Origin: Halocynthiibacter sp. SDUM655004
GTDB lineage: Bacteria > Pseudomonadota > Alphaproteobacteria > Rhodobacterales > Rhodobacteraceae
Assembly (NCBI RefSeq): GCF_026015885.1
Contig: NZ_JAPDUG010000001.1
Location: 124,001 to 188,000 of the forward strand
Direction: 5' to 3'
DNA: 64,000 nucleotides
Shown: one piece after another, positions 30,770 to 39,741 of the stretch
Layout: each line of letters starts with the position of its first letter
Position numbering within the stretch: position 1 is the first letter of the stretch
Notes under the pieces: model-generated
Databases searched by the model: none
What the model was told of the DNA's origin: nothing
Seen by the model: the letters and a program-made list of their open reading frames with translations, nothing else
Program-made: the position numbers and the translations under genes

Positions 30770-31626
30770 GCCTTTAGCGCTGTGAGTTCGGCTTGGAGCG
30801 CCTTCTCGTAGTCGCGATCCCCTTGCGAGATTTTCCACAGGCAGTAAGCCGCCATGCGCCAGTGAAACAACGGTGTCAGAAGCTGGAAGCGTTTCTGCAG
30901 CAAGGGATCGCCGTACGCTTGAAGCAGAGTGCGTGCGTCTGCGTCGCTTAACGGGCCTTCGCCATATAGGATTTGCATCGCGGGAGAGAGGAATATTGCA
31001 AAGTCCTCGCAAGGGTCGCCGATTGCGGGGCACTGCCAATCGATGAATTGGATCCCCGTTTGCGTAACAAGGATATTCGCGGGAACGAGATCCCCGTGCA
31101 GGAACACCGGAGGTGTTTCTGAAATATATGGAAGGTCAGGCGGGGGAGGAAGTAACTGCTTTTCTGCCTCTTCGCACAGAGACAGGATTTTCTGGCCTTG
31201 AAGTAAGAGTTTTGATGCAACAGGCAGGCCAGCCTTCAGCAATGACGGAGCGTTCTGGTTATGGAGAAACCGAATTGCCTTACCGAGCTTGGAGGCGCTT
31301 TCGCGGGTTGGTTTCCAAATCTCGCCATCAAGGTATTCATAGACTAGGCAAAGCCCCTCACGCGCACTGAGGAGTTTTAGCGGGTTTGGTGAAATACCTT
31401 TTCCACTGAGCTCGGTCAGCGCGGCAAACTCTGCGCCCGCTCTGTTGGGAAAGAGGGGGTTCGTGCTTTCTTTCGGGTAGAGCTTGCAAACGAGCGTTTC
31501 GGTTTCGGATTGTAGCTTCCATGAACGATTGCTCCGACCACCCTTAAGAGGCGTCCAGACCGTGCTGTCCTTGGCTAGGCCTTCGGCGCAGAGTCTATCC
31601 TGAAGAATTTGCGGAGCTTCTGCCAT
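30766..31626 (-). CDS. Aminoglycoside phosphotransferase / choline kinase-fold protein
   Basis: 286-residue soluble protein. The APH-family catalytic loop is FLHGDLVPANILV (about 173-185) and the metal-binding motif is FIDWQCPAIGDPCEDFA (about 193-209). The N-terminal GGRSNRSWKL acts as the nucleotide loop, as in choline/ethanolamine and thiamine kinases. Substrate unknown; nothing nearby suggests antibiotic resistance. It is the last gene before the flagellar region, convergent with ubiB, and 65 bases downstream of flgD on the same strand. Confidence 0.85.
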   Translation of the reverse strand: MAEAPQILQDRLCAEGLAKDSTVWTPLKGGRSNRSWKLQSETETLVCKLYPKESTNPLFPNRAGAEFAALTELSGKGISPNPLKLLSAREGLCLVYEYLDGEIWKPTRESASKLGKAIRFLHNQNAPSLLKAGLPVASKLLLQGQKILSLCEEAEKQLLPPPPDLPYISETPPVFLHGDLVPANILVTQTGIQFIDWQCPAIGDPCEDFAIFLSPAMQILYGEGPLSDADARTLLQAYGDPLLQKRFQLLTPLFHWRMAAYCLWKISQGDRDYEKALQAELTALKA

Positions 31627-31691
31627 CTCTTGCCTGTACCAAATAAATGTCTGGGCAAGCTAGTCAGACGGGCTCGAATGATCAACACTCG

Positions 31692-32354
31692 CTATTCCTT
31701 ACGTAGAGCCGTGACTTCATCAACAGCGACAATTGCGCCGCTATCCAAAACAAGTTTGGTTGTGCCTCCATCTTGTCGAGCTTCAACAACCTGCGAATAG
31801 CTTTCTATTTGTTTGGTCGCTAGCTGCTCCCCTTCGCTATAGCTTTCTAGCGAAAAGCTATAGTTACCGTGAAGCATTGGTGATCCCGCAGTATTCTGCC
31901 CCGTCCATTCGAAGGGCTCGTCGGTAACGGGGATCTCGGTTCTTTGAACAACGGTCCCCAATTCGTTCCGAACCAACAGGAATGTCTGGTCAGCACCGCT
32001 TGGTGGATTTGGCGCAAGTGTAATTGGGGCGCCATCAAACTTTGTTGGGGCAGATGAGCGGGCATCCATGCCGACCCAACTCGCGACTTGAGACATCCCG
32101 TTTGAACCGTAACTCGCAACAAGATTCTCCAACAATTCGTTTGTCTTAACACCCTGCTCAACATTGGAGAACGTGGCAAGCTGCGCGGCAAAATCGGTTG
32201 AGTCCGTCGGATTCAACGGGTCCTGATTGTTGATTTGCGCTGTCAGCATCGTGAGGAAGGTATCGAAGTCTGAGGCCAGTGCTTTCCGATCGGCGGTTGA
32301 TTCCCTGATTGGCTCCGATGTCTGAGTTGGCGGGGTTTGAGAGGAAATTTCCAT
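31692..32354 (-). CDS. flgD: Flagellar hook assembly protein FlgD
   Basis: Scaffold capping the growing hook. The conserved N-terminal FLTMLTAQINNQDPLNPTD (about 34-52) and FAAQLATFSNVEQG are diagnostic. The C-terminal half carries the Fn3/tudor-like beta region, where GTVVQRTEIPVTDEPFEW is typical. 220 residues. It begins 11 bases after fliK on the same strand, forming a fliK-flgD unit. The hook protein FlgE is not in the window. Confidence 0.93.
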   Translation of the reverse strand: MEISSQTPPTQTSEPIRESTADRKALASDFDTFLTMLTAQINNQDPLNPTDSTDFAAQLATFSNVEQGVKTNELLENLVASYGSNGMSQVASWVGMDARSSAPTKFDGAPITLAPNPPSGADQTFLLVRNELGTVVQRTEIPVTDEPFEWTGQNTAGSPMLHGNYSFSLESYSEGEQLATKQIESYSQVVEARQDGGTTKLVLDSGAIVAVDEVTALRKE

Positions 32355-32365
32355 CTGTGTCCTTT

Positions 32366-34162
32366 CTAGACGCGGTAGTCCACACTTTCGGCGGACCCCA
32401 ATTTGAGTTTTCTTGGTGGGAGAGTTTCAGAACCATTCTTGGTTGAAGCGCTGAAGTCAGAAATGTCTTCTTGGTCGCGCCTGTGTTGATCGGGGATGTG
32501 CTCCGAACCAGATTGGGAGAAGCTGAAAGCCGTACTTTCGTATCCCAGCGATTGAAAGCCTTGGGAGAGCATTTCGATGTTGCGGCGCATGAGATCGAGC
32601 GTTTCAGGCCGTTCTGCAACGATAGAAAGCATCATGCCGTGTTCAGCTGGCAGGAGCGTAAGCCGAACTTTTCCTAACTCTTCCGGCGATAAGGCAATTT
32701 CTATTGGGCGATTGGGCTCATGCGGGAATGATTGGGCGAGTTGCTGCACAATCAGTCTAGGTGTCTCTGGTCGCAAACCTGCAACTTCCCTTGAAGACGT
32801 CGTGGGTGCTGATGCTGAGGATTCAATTCGGCTAAAGCTCGTTTCGATCTCGGTCTCTCTCGGCTGCGGATCATCTATCTGAGCAATTTCAATCAATGAA
32901 CTGGAGGCGAGATGCTGCGGTTCATTCGAACCAGCCTGAACATTGCTTGGTGCTTTCGGCAGCTCGAATTTCGGTCGATCCAATTGCGCTGTAGATTCTA
33001 GCTTCTCTGGGCGTGACGCAGCGGTGGTTTCGTGCGTAGAGATTCCTATAGGCGCTTCGCTATGGAGAATGTCTTTGGGAACTTCAGGTTTATGAGTCGA
33101 GTTTGTGCTCGCGTCGGTGTTTGCAACGACCGATTGATCGCGTTGGCTTGTTTGATCCTTTCGATAAGCACCAAGGGAAGCGGAAGACTCCGACGGAGTT
33201 GGTTTCGTAGTTTCTTGTGTCTGCGGTTGAGTTACAGACTCGATCTGAGCAGTTTCCGTTTCGATGTTGGTAGATTGCAAACGGACCCCTGTGGGTTCGG
33301 ATGGAACGCTCGTCTGAGTTGGTGCGAACGGAGTTTGCCCGGTATTATGGGCAACTTTGTAAGTTTGTGATGCCTGCGGATTGTGTCCATCTCCACCAGC
33401 AAGCGTCCTATTCTGTGGTTCTTTAAAGTGGTAAACTGGGTTCCAAGTTTCTTTGGGTCTTTGTTGATCTGGAGGCGATTGAGTACTAACTGTTCCCGCC
33501 TGTTCGTCGCTCCAGCTCTCGTATTTCCCTTGGATCGGTGCGGGTGCCTCACGTTTTTTCTGGGACTTGTCGGTGTTAGATTCCAATGGCTGGTCGATAC
33601 GTTTATCGCTTATTGCCGCCGCTAGCTCTGGAACCTCGTTTCCGATGGGTGCTGCTTCAGACTGGCCTTGCGTGCCATTCAAAGGAGTAGAGTTGTAGCC
33701 CTGTTCTTGGGCATTGGTATCGCGTGCATCGGCTGTGGTCGCTCTGGTGATTTCGATCGAGTTATTAAGCACAGAAGTAGGCGTTTCTTGGGGGACACTA
33801 ATGTCATTCTGTGTTTTCTCGATCTTGCGATCATCAAAAGCTGCTTCACTTGTATGACCGACCAGCGATAATTCCTGTAGAGCGGGTGCTGTTACAGACC
33901 CCATCTTCAAGCCATCCGACGCATCCATTTGGATGAGAGACGCTCTCGGAGTTGAAACAACATCGACCGGGATTGTGCGTTGGGCCGCTGGGACTTCGCC
34001 ACCAATAATCGACTCTTGAAAAGAGGCGCCTTCCAGTTGCGTCTCTGACAGAGCGTTTAAGAAGCTTTCAGCACCAGAAACATCACTTTCGCCACGCGGC
34101 TTTTCCGGTGCGGATATTGTGGGTAGCGCCGTCATGAGTTGCGCGAGAATAGTGCTTTTCAT
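32366..34162 (-). CDS. fliK: Flagellar hook-length control protein FliK
   Basis: Secreted molecular ruler that switches the export gate from hook to filament substrates. 598 residues. A long low-complexity Thr/Ser/Gln/Pro/Glu-rich N-terminal ruler (about 1-480) precedes the compact FliK C-terminal domain (about 485-575: PIEIALSPEELGKVRLTLLP and LMRRNIEMLSQGFQSLGY). Only the C-terminal domain is conserved. The divergent partner is flgJ, across 109 bases. Confidence 0.9.
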   Translation of the reverse strand: MKSTILAQLMTALPTISAPEKPRGESDVSGAESFLNALSETQLEGASFQESIIGGEVPAAQRTIPVDVVSTPRASLIQMDASDGLKMGSVTAPALQELSLVGHTSEAAFDDRKIEKTQNDISVPQETPTSVLNNSIEITRATTADARDTNAQEQGYNSTPLNGTQGQSEAAPIGNEVPELAAAISDKRIDQPLESNTDKSQKKREAPAPIQGKYESWSDEQAGTVSTQSPPDQQRPKETWNPVYHFKEPQNRTLAGGDGHNPQASQTYKVAHNTGQTPFAPTQTSVPSEPTGVRLQSTNIETETAQIESVTQPQTQETTKPTPSESSASLGAYRKDQTSQRDQSVVANTDASTNSTHKPEVPKDILHSEAPIGISTHETTAASRPEKLESTAQLDRPKFELPKAPSNVQAGSNEPQHLASSSLIEIAQIDDPQPRETEIETSFSRIESSASAPTTSSREVAGLRPETPRLIVQQLAQSFPHEPNRPIEIALSPEELGKVRLTLLPAEHGMMLSIVAERPETLDLMRRNIEMLSQGFQSLGYESTAFSFSQSGSEHIPDQHRRDQEDISDFSASTKNGSETLPPRKLKLGSAESVDYRV

Positions 34163-34271
34163 CCAAAGTCTCCGGAATTCTTCCTCGAGAGAACTTAAGC
34201 GCTAGATAGTTACTAGTTATTTACTGATCACATCGCATACTCATGAAAATGCATACAATTGCAGGTAATCT

Positions 34272-34556
34272 ATGACGAGTATCCATCACACCACGCCCGT
34301 TGTTCCGCTGAAAACTAATGTGTCATCTGATACGGAGCTCATGAAGGTGGCAAAGGATCTGGAGGCGAACTTCTTAGCTGAGATGCTGAAGGCTGCGGGT
34401 TTAGGCAAAACCAGCGAAACCATGGGGGGCGGAGCAGGCGAGGAGCAGTTTAGCTCTTTTCTTCGGCAAGCTCAGGCGGAAGCGATGGTAGAGAAGGGAG
34501 GAATCGGGCTCGCCCAGTCTCTTTTTGAGGCATTGAAGGAGCGCGTCGATGAATAG
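34272..34556 (+). CDS. flgJ: Rod-binding protein, FlgJ N-terminal type
   Basis: 94 residues corresponding to the rod-cap domain only (core KDLEANFLAEMLKAAGLG, about 27-44, and GGAGEEQFSSFLRQAQAEAM). The muramidase half found in enterobacterial FlgJ is absent, which is usual in alphaproteobacteria, where a separate lytic transglycosylase opens the wall; such a gene is present at 48552-49319. The gene overlaps the next one by 8 bases. Confidence 0.88.
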   Translation: MTSIHHTTPVVPLKTNVSSDTELMKVAKDLEANFLAEMLKAAGLGKTSETMGGGAGEEQFSSFLRQAQAEAMVEKGGIGLAQSLFEALKERVDE

Positions 34557-34899
34557 CTCAGATACAATTTCTCAACTCTCTGACACTTTGGATTTGGAGC
34601 GTGCTCGGCTCCTTTCCGGAGATATCCTTAAATTTGAATCTATTCTGGCGGAAAAGAAGCGACTTTTTGAAATGCTTTTGGAAGGCGAAGCGCCGGACAG
34701 GTTGGCGCTCGATACTTTGCGAAAAAAGGCGTCCGAAAATCAAGCGCTACTTGCGACGACAATAAGAACGATCCGGGGCGTAAACGGGAGAATTTCCGCT
34801 CATAAGAACCGCCAGGCAGGCATTGTTTCTTATTCCCAAAATGGGGCGCGCGTACAAATCGGCGGCACAAGCATGACAAGCTTCGAATCCCGATCTTAA
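34549..34899 (+). CDS. Small coiled-coil flagellar protein, FlgN-like
   Basis: 116 residues, predicted almost wholly helical (about 5-90: heptad-like LSDTLDLERARLLSGDI then ILAEKKRLFEMLLEG). It ends in a basic, Gly/Ser-rich tail. Position after flgJ, size and helical pattern fit an FlgN-type chaperone for hook-junction proteins, but the similarity is weak and I do not recognise it outright. Translationally coupled to flgJ; the flagellin gene follows after 206 bases. Confidence 0.6.
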   Translation: MNSSDTISQLSDTLDLERARLLSGDILKFESILAEKKRLFEMLLEGEAPDRLALDTLRKKASENQALLATTIRTIRGVNGRISAHKNRQAGIVSYSQNGARVQIGGTSMTSFESRS

Positions 34900-35072
34900 T
34901 AACGCGCCATTTGTGTCAAATTGGCATGAAATGGACATCCGAGGTTAGGATAGTGTTCACGTTTCACCCCCATTTTTAAATCACTTCCAAGGGGAAGGCT
35001 GAAGCTCTGAAAAAGGGCTTCGAGGACATGTCAGAACGGCATTCGCACATCTTCGAGGTGTAAATTCATGAC

Positions 35073-35086
35073 TGCGCAAAAGCGCA
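35073..35086 (+). promoter_or_regulatory. Hairpin in the flagellin 5' untranslated region
   Basis: TGCGC-AAAA-GCGCA forms a compact stem-loop 19 bases upstream of the flagellin ATG, just before the AAGGAAA ribosome-binding stretch (35094-35100). The flbT product encoded downstream is known in Caulobacter to act on the flagellin mRNA 5' leader, so this is a plausible target or a stability element. Confidence 0.4.
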
Positions 35087-35105
35087 TACAGTTAAGGAAA
35101 GCAAT

Positions 35106-36632
35106 ATGTCTAGTATTCTGACAAACACAGGTGCAATGGTCGCGCTGCAAACGCTGAAAGGCGTAAATGTAAATATGGCGACTACCCAAAACGAGATTTC
35201 GACGGGTAAGTCGGTATCTTCTGCTAAAGACAATTCTGCTGTCTGGGCAATTTCCAAAGTTATGGAAGCAGACGTGAACGGCTTTAAGGCAATTTCCGAT
35301 AGCCTTGCTCTCGGAGAATCTACGGTCGCGGTTGCTCGACAGGCTTCTGAAACGGTAACCGACTTGTTGACTGACATTAAAGGCAAGATCGTTGCGGCAC
35401 AGGAGGAGAATGTCGACCGGACTAAAATTCAGACAGATATTTCTGCGCTTCGTGATCAGATTACTGCGGTGGTTAGTGCTGCGCAATTTAACGGTCTGAA
35501 CCTCATTCAAGGGACTGAAGACGTTGATATTCTGTCTTCTCTTGATCGTTCAGCAGATGGTTCGGTTGCAGCCACAAACATTACGATCTCTCGTCAGGAT
35601 CAATCGACGGCCGCAGGGACATATGGTTCAGGCACTGACATATCCGCTAATGCGGTAATCGCAGATAGCGCATCTGCAGTGGCATCCTCGGCAAACACCG
35701 CAGTTGTATCTTATGCGAATACTTGGGCAGCGAATGATACTGCAACTTTGACGGTTGCCGGAGTTGAGCTTAGCTTTACTGCGACGGGCGCTGCAGTTGC
35801 TGATGTTGCCAGCTTTTTTGAGGGTGCGATCAATGGCCTTGGTCTTGATGGTGTCACGGCATCTTCGTCCGGTGGTGATCTTACAATTAGCTCCACGCGT
35901 GCCTTTGAAGACCTTTCCGTAACGTCTGCGTCTTCAACCGCTGGAGACGGTGACGCACTCATCACATCGTTGAACGGCACAGGTTCTCTTACGCTCGCAA
36001 CGGGGGATATCAGCAAGCGCGCTGAGCAGATCGATATGTCGACTGCAGCAGCTGTTTCCGAAGGCGATAGCTATAAAGTGACTGTCGGCTCTAATTCCTA
36101 CAACTACATCGCTGGCAAAGGCGAAAGTATGGAGGATGTAGCCAAGGGCCTTAAAACTGCAATTGATGGCGGTAGTATTGCTGGCGTAACCACTAAGGTT
36201 GTTCAGGATGCTACGACAAAGCAGTGGAGCGTTCAGATTGACAATGATGGAACCGGCTCAACGTCTCTTGCTTTGTCAACTGCGGCGAACCAAGACGGGA
36301 AGGCTTCGGGTGGTCTTTTTGGGCTCGATAAAATCGACGTGCGCACCGACGCAGGAGCTAGCTCTGCTTTGGATAGCATCGAAACGCTAATTCAATCATC
36401 AATCGACGCAGGGGCGAATTTTGGTTCCGCACAGGCACGGATTGAGAACCAGAGCGATTTCATCAGCAAACTCACCGACTCGCTAAAGTCGGGAATCGGG
36501 ACGTTGGTTGATGCAGATATGGAAGAAGTATCAGCTAGGCTAACTGCGCTTCAAACTCAGCAACAGCTTGCCGTACAATCCCTATCGATTGCAAATCAGG
36601 CACCACAGTCGATCTTGTCTCTATTCCGTTAA
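35106..36632 (+). CDS. fliC: Flagellin
   Basis: Filament subunit, 508 residues. The conserved D0/D1 N-terminus (about 1-140, with NEISTGKSVSSAKDNSAVWAIS-like core and AAQFNGLNLIQG) and C-terminus (about 430-508, NFGSAQARIENQSDFISKL and LSIANQAPQSILSLFR) bracket a long Ala/Ser/Thr-rich surface region (about 145-425) that forms the exposed, variable domain. It is larger than the minimal alphaproteobacterial flagellin of about 270-400 residues. Only one flagellin gene is seen here. flaF, flbT and a DUF1217 gene follow. Confidence 0.95.
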   Translation: MSSILTNTGAMVALQTLKGVNVNMATTQNEISTGKSVSSAKDNSAVWAISKVMEADVNGFKAISDSLALGESTVAVARQASETVTDLLTDIKGKIVAAQEENVDRTKIQTDISALRDQITAVVSAAQFNGLNLIQGTEDVDILSSLDRSADGSVAATNITISRQDQSTAAGTYGSGTDISANAVIADSASAVASSANTAVVSYANTWAANDTATLTVAGVELSFTATGAAVADVASFFEGAINGLGLDGVTASSSGGDLTISSTRAFEDLSVTSASSTAGDGDALITSLNGTGSLTLATGDISKRAEQIDMSTAAAVSEGDSYKVTVGSNSYNYIAGKGESMEDVAKGLKTAIDGGSIAGVTTKVVQDATTKQWSVQIDNDGTGSTSLALSTAANQDGKASGGLFGLDKIDVRTDAGASSALDSIETLIQSSIDAGANFGSAQARIENQSDFISKLTDSLKSGIGTLVDADMEEVSARLTALQTQQQLAVQSLSIANQAPQSILSLFR

Positions 36633-36643
36633 CTCAAACCTAC

Positions 36644-36674
36644 AGTCGGAGCACTAAACAATAGCGCTCCGACT
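36644..36674 (+). terminator. Stem-loop after flagellin
   Basis: AGTCGGAGC (36644-36652) and GCTCCGACT (36666-36674) are perfect complements with a 13-base loop, 12 bases after the flagellin stop. The T content downstream is weak (ATTCTATG), so it could be a partial terminator giving more flagellin than flaF-flbT mRNA, or a 3' stabiliser. Confidence 0.65.
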
Positions 36675-36708
36675 ATTCTATGAAATTGTTCAATCGGAAG
36701 GATTCGGA

Positions 36709-37086
36709 GTGAACGCAATTCAAAAGGCGCAGTCCGCCTATGGAACAACTCGAGAGACAATAAGAACGCCTAAAAGCATTGAGTTTGAAGCTTTTGCACG
36801 TATTTCACACAGTTTGAAATCCGCCGAAGAAAAAGGCAAAAAAGGGTTCAATTCTCTTGTTCAAGCTCTAGACACAAACCGGAAACTTTGGACGATACTC
36901 GCCGCTGATGTTGCCGAGGAAAAAAACCCTCTGCCTCAAGAGCTTAAAGCAAGAATTTTTTATCTTGCCGAGTTTACCAATCTACATACGCGGAAGGTGC
37001 TCAAGCGAGAGGCATCAGCTCAAGTTCTAATTGAAATTAATATGTCGATAATGCGTGGCCTAAAAGCGGGAGCAGCGAACCAATGA
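36709..37086 (+). CDS. flaF: Flagellar biosynthesis regulator FlaF
   Basis: 125-residue soluble helical protein of the FlaF family. The N-terminal AQSAYGTTRETIRTPKSIEFEAFARIS and KARIFYLAEFTNLHTRKVL are characteristic. In Caulobacter FlaF is needed for flagellin production and secretion and counteracts FlbT. GTG start at 36709 preceded by a GGAAGGATTCGGA purine stretch. Its stop overlaps the flbT start by 4 bases. Confidence 0.9.
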   Translation: MNAIQKAQSAYGTTRETIRTPKSIEFEAFARISHSLKSAEEKGKKGFNSLVQALDTNRKLWTILAADVAEEKNPLPQELKARIFYLAEFTNLHTRKVLKREASAQVLIEINMSIMRGLKAGAANQ

Positions 37087-37490
37087 GTGGACTTGTACTT
37101 AAGCTCGGACCGAAAGAAAGAGTGCTGATAAATGGTGCGGTAATCGAAAATGGCGAGAGGCGGTCGCGTTTGTCAATTGTAACGCCAAACGCCAATATTC
37201 TTCGACTTAAAGACGCTATTCATCCAGAGGACGCAAACACACCTGTCCGGCGCGTTTGCTACATCGCGCAACTGGTTTTGTCCGGTGATGCCGAGCCAGA
37301 TGACGCCAAGTTGCAAATTCTCAGAGGAGTCGAGCAATTAAGCCAAGTACTGACCGATATTGATAGCCGCGAACAATTAACGAACGCTACAAATGCTGTG
37401 CTCGACGGGCGTTTCTATTTTGCACTCAAATCCTTGAGAGCTCTTTTGCCAAGAGAAGATAGGCTATTCGCCGCATCAAAAGCATCATGA
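37083..37490 (+). CDS. flbT: Flagellin translation repressor FlbT
   Basis: 135 residues, with the family pattern LKLGPKERVLINGAVIENG at the N-terminus and RVCYIAQLVLSGD centrally. FlbT is known from Caulobacter to destabilise flagellin mRNA through its 5' leader until the hook is complete. Overlaps flaF upstream and the DUF1217 gene downstream by 4 bases each, so the three are one coupled unit behind flagellin. Confidence 0.92.
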   Translation: MSGLVLKLGPKERVLINGAVIENGERRSRLSIVTPNANILRLKDAIHPEDANTPVRRVCYIAQLVLSGDAEPDDAKLQILRGVEQLSQVLTDIDSREQLTNATNAVLDGRFYFALKSLRALLPREDRLFAASKAS

Positions 37491-38302
37491 CATTCCAAGC
37501 CATTATTCCTGTAGGTGGATATGCAGGATGGAAATTTCTTGAGAGGACAAGAGAAGATCAGTCCCAACTCATGAATAAGTCACCTGTTTTGGCGCGCGAG
37601 GTGAAGTACTTCGAAGAAAAAATAGGCAGCGTAAAAAATGCCCAGGACCTAATTAGAGATCACACTCTGTTAAAGGTCTCGCTTGGAGCATTCGGGTTAT
37701 CCGAGGATATTCCGAATAAAGCTTTCATTCGAAAGGTGCTCGAAGAAGGATCGGCTGCGGAAGGAGCTTTTGCAAATAGGTTGTCGGATAAGCGCTACTT
37801 TGAGCTAACAAAAGCCTTTGGATTCGATCAACAGGTTCCCAACACACAGAAAAGCAGTTTCGCAGAGCAAATCGTAAGTGCATATCAAAAACAAAGTTTT
37901 GAAACTGCGGTGGGCGAGCAAGACCAGAATATGCGATTAGGGCTAACGGTTCAGCGCAAATTAACTGAAATTGCGTCGAGCGACAAAAGTGAGAAGGCCA
38001 AATGGTTTTTGGTCATGGGAAGCCCGCCGCTAAGAGAAGTTTTTGAGACGGCGTTCAACTTACCAAAGTCCTTTGGAACTTTAGATTTGGATAAGCAACT
38101 CGAAGTTTTTTCAGAGAAAGCAGCCAAGTCGTTTGCGTCACCGAACCTCTCTCAGTTTGCAGACAAAGAAGCGCGCGATGAGCTTATTCAAAAGTTCCTA
38201 ATCAATTCGCAAATCAAGCAGGCGAACCAATCGTTTAACGCTCAATCAACTGCTTTGCAGTTGCTGCAAGCCTCCAGTAGTCGCGGCCTTCTCGGCTATT
38301 GA
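37487..38302 (+). CDS. DUF1217 flagellar-associated protein
   Basis: 271 residues of mainly helical, charged sequence with the DUF1217 pattern YFEEKIGSVKNAQDLIRDHTLLKVSLGAFGL-like (about 39-70, split) and DKRYFELTKAFGFD. The family occurs almost only in alphaproteobacterial flagellar clusters and lacks a known biochemical role. No signal peptide or membrane segment is seen; secretion through the flagellar export gate is possible. It is coupled to flbT and ends 31 bases before the convergent fliI gene. Confidence 0.82.
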   Translation: MTFQAIIPVGGYAGWKFLERTREDQSQLMNKSPVLAREVKYFEEKIGSVKNAQDLIRDHTLLKVSLGAFGLSEDIPNKAFIRKVLEEGSAAEGAFANRLSDKRYFELTKAFGFDQQVPNTQKSSFAEQIVSAYQKQSFETAVGEQDQNMRLGLTVQRKLTEIASSDKSEKAKWFLVMGSPPLREVFETAFNLPKSFGTLDLDKQLEVFSEKAAKSFASPNLSQFADKEARDELIQKFLINSQIKQANQSFNAQSTALQLLQASSSRGLLGY

Positions 38303-38333
38303 TGCGGACTTAAGATATGGGGAGCCCAACATT

Positions 38334-39659
38334 TCATTCCATAGTCGAACCAATGCAATTTCTAAGCTGTTCAAAACTGTTTTCAATTCCTTGTGCATCC
38401 GCCGACCCAATGAATTCGTCTAACGTTGGCCAGATTGAAATAGCTTCATCAATGAGTGGATCAGAACCCTTCGCATATAAGCCTGCTTGGATCATCGCTT
38501 CTGATCTTTCATAGGCTCCGAGAAGTTGGCGTGTTCTTTGAATAAGTTTGTTCTCATTGTCGTTCGCTGCGGATGGCAAACTACGTGAAACAGATCGAAG
38601 TAAATTAACAGCAGGATATCTTCCACGTTCAGCGATTTCTCGGTCTAGGATCACGTGCCCATCAAGCACCCCTCGCATTATGTCGGCGATTGGTTCTTCC
38701 ATATTGGACCCTGCCACTAACACGGTGAAGATCGCCGTAATGTCGCCGTCGCCAACCTTTCCTGGTCCGGCTCTTTCGGAAAGTGACATGATCGCGTGTG
38801 ACATCGACGCGGGATATCCATGGAGCGAGGCATTCTCACCAGCGGCCAGTGCAACTTCGCGATGAGCTTCCGCGAAGCGTGTAATTGAATCGACCAAAAG
38901 CAAAACCTGAAGCCCTAGATCACGGAAATACTCAGCAACCGTCATTGCTGTAAAGACACATTTGCGCCGCGTTAGAGGCGACTGATCTGATGTTGCGGCG
39001 ATTAGAACCGCCTTATCGAGACCTTCTTTGCCAAGACCGTTTTCGATAAATTCACGAACTTCTCTTCCGCGTTCGCCAACCAGTGCAATTATCACCACAT
39101 CGGCCGACATTCCTTTTGCAAGTTGGGATAGGAGTGTTGATTTGCCAACGCCAGATCCGGCGAATAGTCCCATGCGTTGCCCGCGCACAATTGGAAGTAG
39201 TGTGTTAAAAACCGCGAGGCCAGTCTCCATACGTTCGCCAAGCGCTTTTCTTTTTGTGGGCGATGGCGGAGCCCCATGAATAGGGCGCTTGTTTGGCCCT
39301 TGATGTAATTTTCGACCATCAAGCGGTTGACCAAATGGATCAATGACGCGTCCAATCCATGACGTGCTCGGAGACAATTGAAATGATCCAGAATGCAAAA
39401 CACGATCACCAATTCGAATGCCATCAACATTCTCGGCTAAAAGCATTTTCGCCCGGCCGGGTGTAACGACCAGCACTTCTCCTTCAACAGATGTCCCGCA
39501 TTTACGGACAACCGTGATGCTATCTCCAACACTTACATGATCTGATAAGCCTGCCACCCAAACGGTGTTTTGCGAAATTTCGAGAACACGCCCAACTGCG
39601 CGTGAAAGCTGAAGCTCTTCAATTTGTGAGGTAAGCGAATTCAGTTGCTCGAGCGACAT
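38334..39659 (-). CDS. fliI: Flagellar export ATPase FliI
   Basis: Hexameric F1-beta-like ATPase energising export of flagellar proteins. Walker A is GLFAGSGVGKSTLLSQ (about 164-179), Walker B VLLLVDSITRFAEA (about 248-261), and the ATPase alpha/beta signature PAVNLLRSVSRS is present. 441 residues. Partners FliH and possible FliJ-like proteins are encoded elsewhere in the window. Single gene on the minus strand, divergent from flgB. Confidence 0.95.
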   Translation of the reverse strand: MSLEQLNSLTSQIEELQLSRAVGRVLEISQNTVWVAGLSDHVSVGDSITVVRKCGTSVEGEVLVVTPGRAKMLLAENVDGIRIGDRVLHSGSFQLSPSTSWIGRVIDPFGQPLDGRKLHQGPNKRPIHGAPPSPTKRKALGERMETGLAVFNTLLPIVRGQRMGLFAGSGVGKSTLLSQLAKGMSADVVIIALVGERGREVREFIENGLGKEGLDKAVLIAATSDQSPLTRRKCVFTAMTVAEYFRDLGLQVLLLVDSITRFAEAHREVALAAGENASLHGYPASMSHAIMSLSERAGPGKVGDGDITAIFTVLVAGSNMEEPIADIMRGVLDGHVILDREIAERGRYPAVNLLRSVSRSLPSAANDNENKLIQRTRQLLGAYERSEAMIQAGLYAKGSDPLIDEAISIWPTLDEFIGSADAQGIENSFEQLRNCIGSTME

Positions 39660-39679
39660 TCTGTTCTCCTTTTGATCAC

Positions 39680-39696
39680 TAAACCCTTTCTAAAGG
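39680..39696. promoter_or_regulatory. Degenerate CtrA-like site between fliI and flgB
   Basis: TAAACC-CTTTC-TAAAGG resembles the CTAACC-N5-TTAAGG sites found at 49341-49357 and 53757-53773, with three mismatches, and keeps the spacing. Position in the divergent fliI/flgB gap is suitable for regulation, but the match is weak. Confidence 0.25.
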
Positions 39697-39741
39697 AATC
39701 AGGGTTAAGAGTTGGTTGAAGCCGATCAAGGGAGAAGCCCT

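Noticed and set aside
29861-31039. 392-codon minus-strand frame opposite ubiB and the kinase-fold gene
   Set aside because: Runs antisense through ubiB and out of frame through the kinase-fold gene; not protein-like.
34920-34940. Sigma-54-like TTGGCATGAAATGGAC upstream of flagellin
   Set aside because: The -24-like GG is present but the -12 GC at the required distance is missing.
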